Positions 59,783-64,000 of a stretch of DNA of 64,000 nt are shown piece after piece; within the stretch, counting starts at the first letter, position 1; each line of letters starts with the position of its first letter. The position numbers and the translations under genes were made by a program. The DNA is from Nitrosomonadales bacterium (GTDB lineage Bacteria > Pseudomonadota > Gammaproteobacteria > Burkholderiales > Gallionellaceae): positions 1-64,000 of the forward strand of contig JAHFQZ010000007.1 in NCBI GenBank assembly GCA_023259055.1, in the 5' to 3' direction. The notes beneath the pieces are model-generated. The model was not told the DNA's origin, did no database searches, and saw only the letters and a program-made list of their open reading frames with translations.

Positions 59783-61201
59783 GTGATTAGAAAAATACTC
59801 GTTGCCAACCGCGGAGAAATTGCCGTCCGCATTGTGCGTGCCTGCTCCGAGATGGGCATCAAATCGGTTGCCATTTACACCGATGCAGACCGCCATGCGC
59901 TGCACGTAAAAAAAGCGGATGAGGCTTACCATCTCGGCTCAGAACCGGTCACCGGTTATCTTAACGCGCATAACATCGTCAACATAGCGGCAACCTCGGG
60001 GTGTGATGCGCTGCATCCGGGTTATGGCTTCCTTGCGGAGAATCCTGAGCTGGCGGAAATCTGCGCGCGCCGCGATATCAAATTCATCGGCCCGAACGCG
60101 GACGTCATCCGTCAGATGGGCGACAAAGTCCAGGCACGCAACGCCATGATAGCTGCCGGCATTCCATGCATACCGGGCAGCGATGGCAACCTCGCCGATG
60201 TTGAAGAGGCACTCGTGCTGGCAAACAGAGTCGGCTACCCCGTCATGCTCAAGGCCACCAATGGCGGCGGCGGACGCGGTATTCGCCGTTGCGACAACGA
60301 TAAAGACATCCTCAGCAACTACGATCGGGTGATTTCGGAAGCCAGCAAGGCATTCGGCCAGCCGGAAGTGTTTCTGGAAAAATGCGTGGTCAACCCGAAA
60401 CATATCGAAGTACAGGTGTTAGGCGACAGCCATGGCAACGTGATCCATCTGTTCGAGCGCGACTGTTCCATCCAGCGCCGTAACCAGAAGCTGATCGAGA
60501 TTGCACCGTCGCCCCAGATTACCCAGGCGCAGCGCGAATACATCGGCAGCTTGGGCGTCAAAGCCGCCCAGGCCGTGGGCTATGAAAACGCGGGAACCGT
60601 CGAATTCCTGCTCGACCAGGACAACAATTTCTTTTTCATGGAAATGAACACCCGCATCCAGGTTGAACATACCGTGACAGAAACCATTACCGGCATCGAT
60701 ATCGTGCAAGAGCAGATTCGTATCGCCAATGGCCATGAGCTGCAATACAAGCAGGAAGACGTCGGGTTTCGCGGCTACGCCATGGAGTTTCGCATCAATG
60801 CAGAAGACCCAAAGAATGGCTTCTTGCCGAGTTTCGGCAAGATCACCCGTTACTATGCGCCGGGCGGTCCCGGTGTGCGTATCGATGCTGCCATGTACAG
60901 CGGCTATGAGATCCCGCCGTATTTTGATTCCATGTGCGCCAAGCTTACCGTTTGGGCGCTCACATGGGAGGGTGTTATTGAGCGCGGCCGCCGGGCGCTT
61001 GACGACATGGTGATCTACGGCGTCAAGACAACCATGCCGTATTATCAGGAAATATTGAAGCACCCCGATTTCAGGAATGCGGACTTCAATACCGGGTTTG
61101 TGGAGTCACATCCGGGGTTGATCGATTACACCACAAAAATTCCGCCGGAACTGAGGGCAGCAGTCATTTCAGCTGTCGTAGCCGCCCACGAAGGCATTTA
61201 A
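59783..61201 (+). CDS. pycA: pyruvate carboxylase subunit A (biotin carboxylase)
   Basis: 472 residues. Biotin carboxylase: N-terminal KILVANRGEIAVRIVRAC, ATP-grasp KATNGGGGRGIRRC, FLEKCVVNPKHIEVQVLGD and MEMNTRIQVEHTVTE. Alone it could serve acetyl-CoA carboxylase, but the gene right after it carries the carboxyltransferase and biotin domains, so the pair is read as two-subunit pyruvate carboxylase. Start is GTG 59783 with AGGGA in front. Confidence 0.88.
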   Translation: MIRKILVANRGEIAVRIVRACSEMGIKSVAIYTDADRHALHVKKADEAYHLGSEPVTGYLNAHNIVNIAATSGCDALHPGYGFLAENPELAEICARRDIKFIGPNADVIRQMGDKVQARNAMIAAGIPCIPGSDGNLADVEEALVLANRVGYPVMLKATNGGGGRGIRRCDNDKDILSNYDRVISEASKAFGQPEVFLEKCVVNPKHIEVQVLGDSHGNVIHLFERDCSIQRRNQKLIEIAPSPQITQAQREYIGSLGVKAAQAVGYENAGTVEFLLDQDNNFFFMEMNTRIQVEHTVTETITGIDIVQEQIRIANGHELQYKQEDVGFRGYAMEFRINAEDPKNGFLPSFGKITRYYAPGGPGVRIDAAMYSGYEIPPYFDSMCAKLTVWALTWEGVIERGRRALDDMVIYGVKTTMPYYQEILKHPDFRNADFNTGFVESHPGLIDYTTKIPPELRAAVISAVVAAHEGI

Positions 61202-61227
61202 TTTCAACCTATAGTCAAGTTAATAAC

Positions 61228-63063
61228 ATGGCAAAAATCCTTATTTCCGAACTGGTTCTGCGCGACGGCCATCAATCCGTGATCGCGACGCGCATGCGCA
61301 CCGAAGACATGCTGCCTATCTGCCCTAAGCTGGACAGCATCGGCTTCTGGTCGCTGGAAGCCTGGGGTGGCGCGACCTTCGATTCCTGCGTACGCTTCCT
61401 GAAAGAAGACCCGTGGGAGCGCCTGAAAAAATTGCGCAAGGCATTGCCGAACAGCCGTATCCAGATGCTGCTGCGCGGCCAGAACCTGCTCGGCTACCGC
61501 CACTATTCCGATGACGTGGTGCGCGCATTTGTCGGCAAGTCTGCGGACAACGGCATCGACGTGTTCCGCATCTTCGACGCGATGAACGACCTGCGCAATT
61601 TGCGCGTCTCCGTCGAAGCGGTAAAAAAATCCGGCAAACATGCCGAGGGCTGCATCAGCTATACCACCAGCCCGGTGCATGGCATTCCCCAATTCGTCGC
61701 GCTTGCCCGCGAACTGGAAGCAATGGGTTGCGACACCATCTGCATCAAGGACATGGCCGGCCTGCTTACGCCTTATGCAACCACCGAACTGGTCAAAGCG
61801 ATGCGCGCAGCCGTCAGCCTGCCGATCCACCTGCACAGCCATTCCACTTCCGGATTGTCTTCGATGTGTTTCCTCAAGGGAGTGGAAGCGGGCGCCACGA
61901 TGCTGGATACCTGTAACTCCTCTTTCGGCGAAGGCGCCAGCCATTCCTCGACCGAGAGTATCGTTGCCGCACTGCAAGGCACAGAATACGACACCGGTCT
62001 TGACCTTGGCGCGCTACAGGAAATCACCGCCTATTTCATCGAAGTGCGCCAGAAGTACTGGCAGTTCGAGAGCGCCTTCACCGGTGTGGACTCGCGCGTG
62101 CTGGTAAATCATGTGCCGGGCGGCATGATTTCCAACCTGTCCAACCAACTCAAGGAATCGGGCGCGCTTAACCGTATGAACGAAGTACTCGACGAAATTC
62201 CGCGTGTGCGCGAAGACCTTGGCTACCCGCCCCTGGTTACGCCAACCTCGCAAATCGTCGGCACACAGGCTGTCCTGAACGTGCTGACAGGCACGCGCTA
62301 TAAATCGGTCACCAATGAAGTCAAAAATTACCTGCTCGGACACTACGGCAAGGCGCCGGGAAAGGTCAACGAGAAAGTCAAAATCCTTGCGGTCGGCAAT
62401 GCGGAAGTCGTGACCTGCCGCCCTGCGGATCTGATCGATGATGAAATGAACAAGCTCAAGATCGAGTGCGAAAATCTGGCCAAGAGCGAGGAAGATGTTC
62501 TCACCTATGCCATGTTCCCTGAACTGGCAAAAACCTTCCTGCAGGAACGCAATGCCAACACTCTCAAGCCTGAGCCATTACTGACCAAGGAGACCACTAC
62601 TACCTCCTCAGAGCGTTATGCACCCAATGAGTTCAAGGTCACGCTGCATGGTGAAACCTTCCATATCAAACTCACCGGCAGCGGGCATCACGGAGAAGCA
62701 AAACGCCCGTTCTATGTTTCCGTCGATGGCATTTCGGAAGAAGTTATCGTCGAAACACTGAATGAAATCGAGGTTTCAGGCGGAAAGAACAACGGCAAGA
62801 AAAAGCCCGCTGCCCCGGCTTCAGGAGCCGACCGTCCGCGTCCGTCCCATCAAGGCTGCATTGCGACTGCCATGCCCGGCACCATTGTTGATGTCAAGGT
62901 CAAGGTCGGGGATAAAGTCGATGCAGGCGATGGCATACTGGTCATCGAAGCCATGAAAATGGAAAACGAAATCCAATCGCCTCAATGCGGCGTCGTAATC
63001 AGCGTCCATGTCAAAAAGGGCGATAGCGTGGCGCCGGACGAAACCTTGGTCGAAATCCAGTAA
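61228..63063 (+). CDS. pycB: pyruvate carboxylase subunit B (carboxyltransferase/biotin)
   Basis: 611 residues. HMGL-like carboxyltransferase barrel (RDGHQSVIATRMRTEDMLP, WGGATFDSCVRFLKEDPW, HSHSTSGLSS), a conserved PYC/OADA domain, an Ala/Pro linker, and a biotinyl domain ending with the lysine of EAMKMEN near residue 577. The same architecture is shared with oxaloacetate decarboxylase alpha; no OadB/OadG genes follow and a biotin carboxylase precedes, so an anaplerotic role (pyruvate + HCO3- to oxaloacetate) is favoured. Confidence 0.88.
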   Translation: MAKILISELVLRDGHQSVIATRMRTEDMLPICPKLDSIGFWSLEAWGGATFDSCVRFLKEDPWERLKKLRKALPNSRIQMLLRGQNLLGYRHYSDDVVRAFVGKSADNGIDVFRIFDAMNDLRNLRVSVEAVKKSGKHAEGCISYTTSPVHGIPQFVALARELEAMGCDTICIKDMAGLLTPYATTELVKAMRAAVSLPIHLHSHSTSGLSSMCFLKGVEAGATMLDTCNSSFGEGASHSSTESIVAALQGTEYDTGLDLGALQEITAYFIEVRQKYWQFESAFTGVDSRVLVNHVPGGMISNLSNQLKESGALNRMNEVLDEIPRVREDLGYPPLVTPTSQIVGTQAVLNVLTGTRYKSVTNEVKNYLLGHYGKAPGKVNEKVKILAVGNAEVVTCRPADLIDDEMNKLKIECENLAKSEEDVLTYAMFPELAKTFLQERNANTLKPEPLLTKETTTTSSERYAPNEFKVTLHGETFHIKLTGSGHHGEAKRPFYVSVDGISEEVIVETLNEIEVSGGKNNGKKKPAAPASGADRPRPSHQGCIATAMPGTIVDVKVKVGDKVDAGDGILVIEAMKMENEIQSPQCGVVISVHVKKGDSVAPDETLVEIQ

Positions 63064-63131
63064 ACCAGTTTTTGCAGGGTGGCAAACTGTTTCATTGTTT
63101 GCCCACGCGGAAGAACAAGAAAAGCAGTTGT

Positions 63132-63240
63132 CCGCAGATTAACGCAGATGAATCATTTGGTTGGAATGACTGCTTGGCGCACATACATGGCAAGTGCAAG
63201 GAGAATCAATAGCGTTTTTGTAATCTGCGGAATCTGCGGA
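63132..63240. repeat. inverted repeat of CCGCAGATT units
   Basis: TCCGCAGATTAACGCAGAT (63132-63150) and TAATCTGCGGAATCTGCGGA (63221-63240) are inverted copies, each arm a tandem of GCAGAT. Same architecture as the CACAGAG element at 35863-35995. Confidence 0.8.
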
Positions 63241-63259
63241 TGCAATCGCCGTTTCTAGC

Positions 63260-64000
63260 ATGAGAAACCACCTCCATCCATCCGACGTACTCTACACAGG
63301 CAGCCGGCCATTCCCCCGGCTAGCCGCGTGCGAGCACTTTGCCGGCAGCGAAAAGATGCTGAGAAAGGCGCTCCAGATTCAAGCCGAATTATCAGTCGAT
63401 GGGCAGCCAATCTTTGATATCACCGCCGACTGCGAGGACGGCGCCCCAGCGGGAAAGGAACGCGAACATGCAACCATGATCGCCGAGATGATCCTGTCCG
63501 GCGAGAATCGCTTTGCTCGTATCGGAGCACGCATCCATGATGTCAGCCATCCTTTCTGGCGCGACGAACTGGAGATCATCATTAGCCGGGCCGGGCAGCG
63601 CGTGGCTTATATCGTCTTGCCCAAGCCGGAATGTGCCGGTGATGTACTGACACAGATCACCGTGCTGGACGAACTGAGAAACAGCCACAGCATCTCCCGC
63701 GAGATTCCCGTCCATGTGCTGATCGAGACGCCCGGCGCACTTCATGAGGTGTGGGAGATCGCCCGCCTGCCCCATGTCGAGATACTCGACTTCGGCCTGA
63801 TGGACTTCGTCTCCGCGCATCACGGCGCAATTCCCGCCACTGCGATGCGCTCGCCCGGGCAGTTCAGCCATGCTCTGGTCGTGCGCGCCAAATGCGCGAT
63901 CGCTGCCGCCGCTCTGGGCAACGGCATCGTGCCCAGCCACAACGTCACCACCGAAATACGCGACACCAGCGTGGTGCGGGAAGACGCCCGCCGCGCCCGG
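63260..64000 (+). CDS. HpcH/HpaI (CitE-like) aldolase/CoA lyase, partial
   Basis: 247 codons open to the window edge. Begins MRNHLHPSDVLYTGSRPFPRLA; DITADCEDGAPAGKE, VLPKPECAGDV, VHVLIETPGALHEVWEIARL and LDFGLMDFVSAHHG fit the citrate lyase beta/malyl-CoA lyase fold with its metal Glu and Asp. Substrate not predictable from this part. The 3' end is beyond the window. Confidence 0.85.
   Translation, partial: MRNHLHPSDVLYTGSRPFPRLAACEHFAGSEKMLRKALQIQAELSVDGQPIFDITADCEDGAPAGKEREHATMIAEMILSGENRFARIGARIHDVSHPFWRDELEIIISRAGQRVAYIVLPKPECAGDVLTQITVLDELRNSHSISREIPVHVLIETPGALHEVWEIARLPHVEILDFGLMDFVSAHHGAIPATAMRSPGQFSHALVVRAKCAIAAAALGNGIVPSHNVTTEIRDTSVVREDARRAR

Noticed and set aside
59783..63063. Sodium-pumping oxaloacetate decarboxylase
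   Set aside because: The alpha-like subunit is present, but no oadB or oadG follow, and a biotin carboxylase gene precedes, which fits pyruvate carboxylase.

Overview
The window reads as a chromosomal segment of a betaproteobacterium, most likely a Nitrosomonadales/Gallionellaceae-type lithotroph. The clues are the fused aroA-cmk gene followed by rpsA-ihfB-lapA-lapB-pyrF-hldA-hldD on one strand, the exbB-exbD-lpxK-ycaR-kdsB-adk order, and the strong use of pyrophosphate enzymes. The assignment comes from recalled gene order and protein families, not from a search.

Layout. 1-860: initiator tRNA (minus strand) and a frameshifted remnant of an OprB porin. 913-5806: SemiSWEET, a methyltransferase, queG/tsaE starting back to back, amiC and cysM. 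6071-16932 (minus): comEA, hldD, hldA, pyrF, lapB, lapA, ihfB, rpsA, aroA-cmk and xseA, with a decayed partial copy of xseA and its leader at 14955-15535. 17279-21331 (plus): exbB, exbD, lpxK, ycaR-like, kdsB, adk and a GlcG/HbpS-like gene. 21602-27069: hppA, PPi-dependent pfp, ppa, folD and a DUF934 gene.

27869-40000 is the unusual part, an accessory region centred on cobalamin. A tight plus-strand operon encodes a corrinoid protein, two uroporphyrinogen-decarboxylase-fold methyltransferases, a small membrane protein resembling the B12 transporter BtuM, a reductive activator of corrinoid enzymes, a HyuA-type ATPase, a candidate 26-aa ORF and a DUF1638 protein. An ArsM-like methyltransferase and a PiT transporter follow. 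On the minus strand a cobalamin riboswitch with a clear terminator precedes a 50-aa peptide and a radical SAM/SPASM enzyme. A second DUF1638 gene paired with a CobW-type GTPase lies at 45710-47272, beyond lon/hsp20 and a scarred stretch holding hicAB, an antitoxin remnant, a decayed tRNA-Asn and orphan genes.

47590-64000 returns to core genes: an Hsp15-like protein, a secreted HELGH protein, an RhlE-type helicase, sucD/sucC, a PNPOx-like protein, ppdK, mdh, class I fumarase, a two-subunit pyruvate carboxylase, and the first 247 codons of an HpcH/CitE-type lyase that runs off the window. Together hppA, pfp, ppa and ppdK point to PPi-coupled central metabolism, and sucCD, mdh, fum and pycAB cover the C4 part of the TCA cycle and its refilling.
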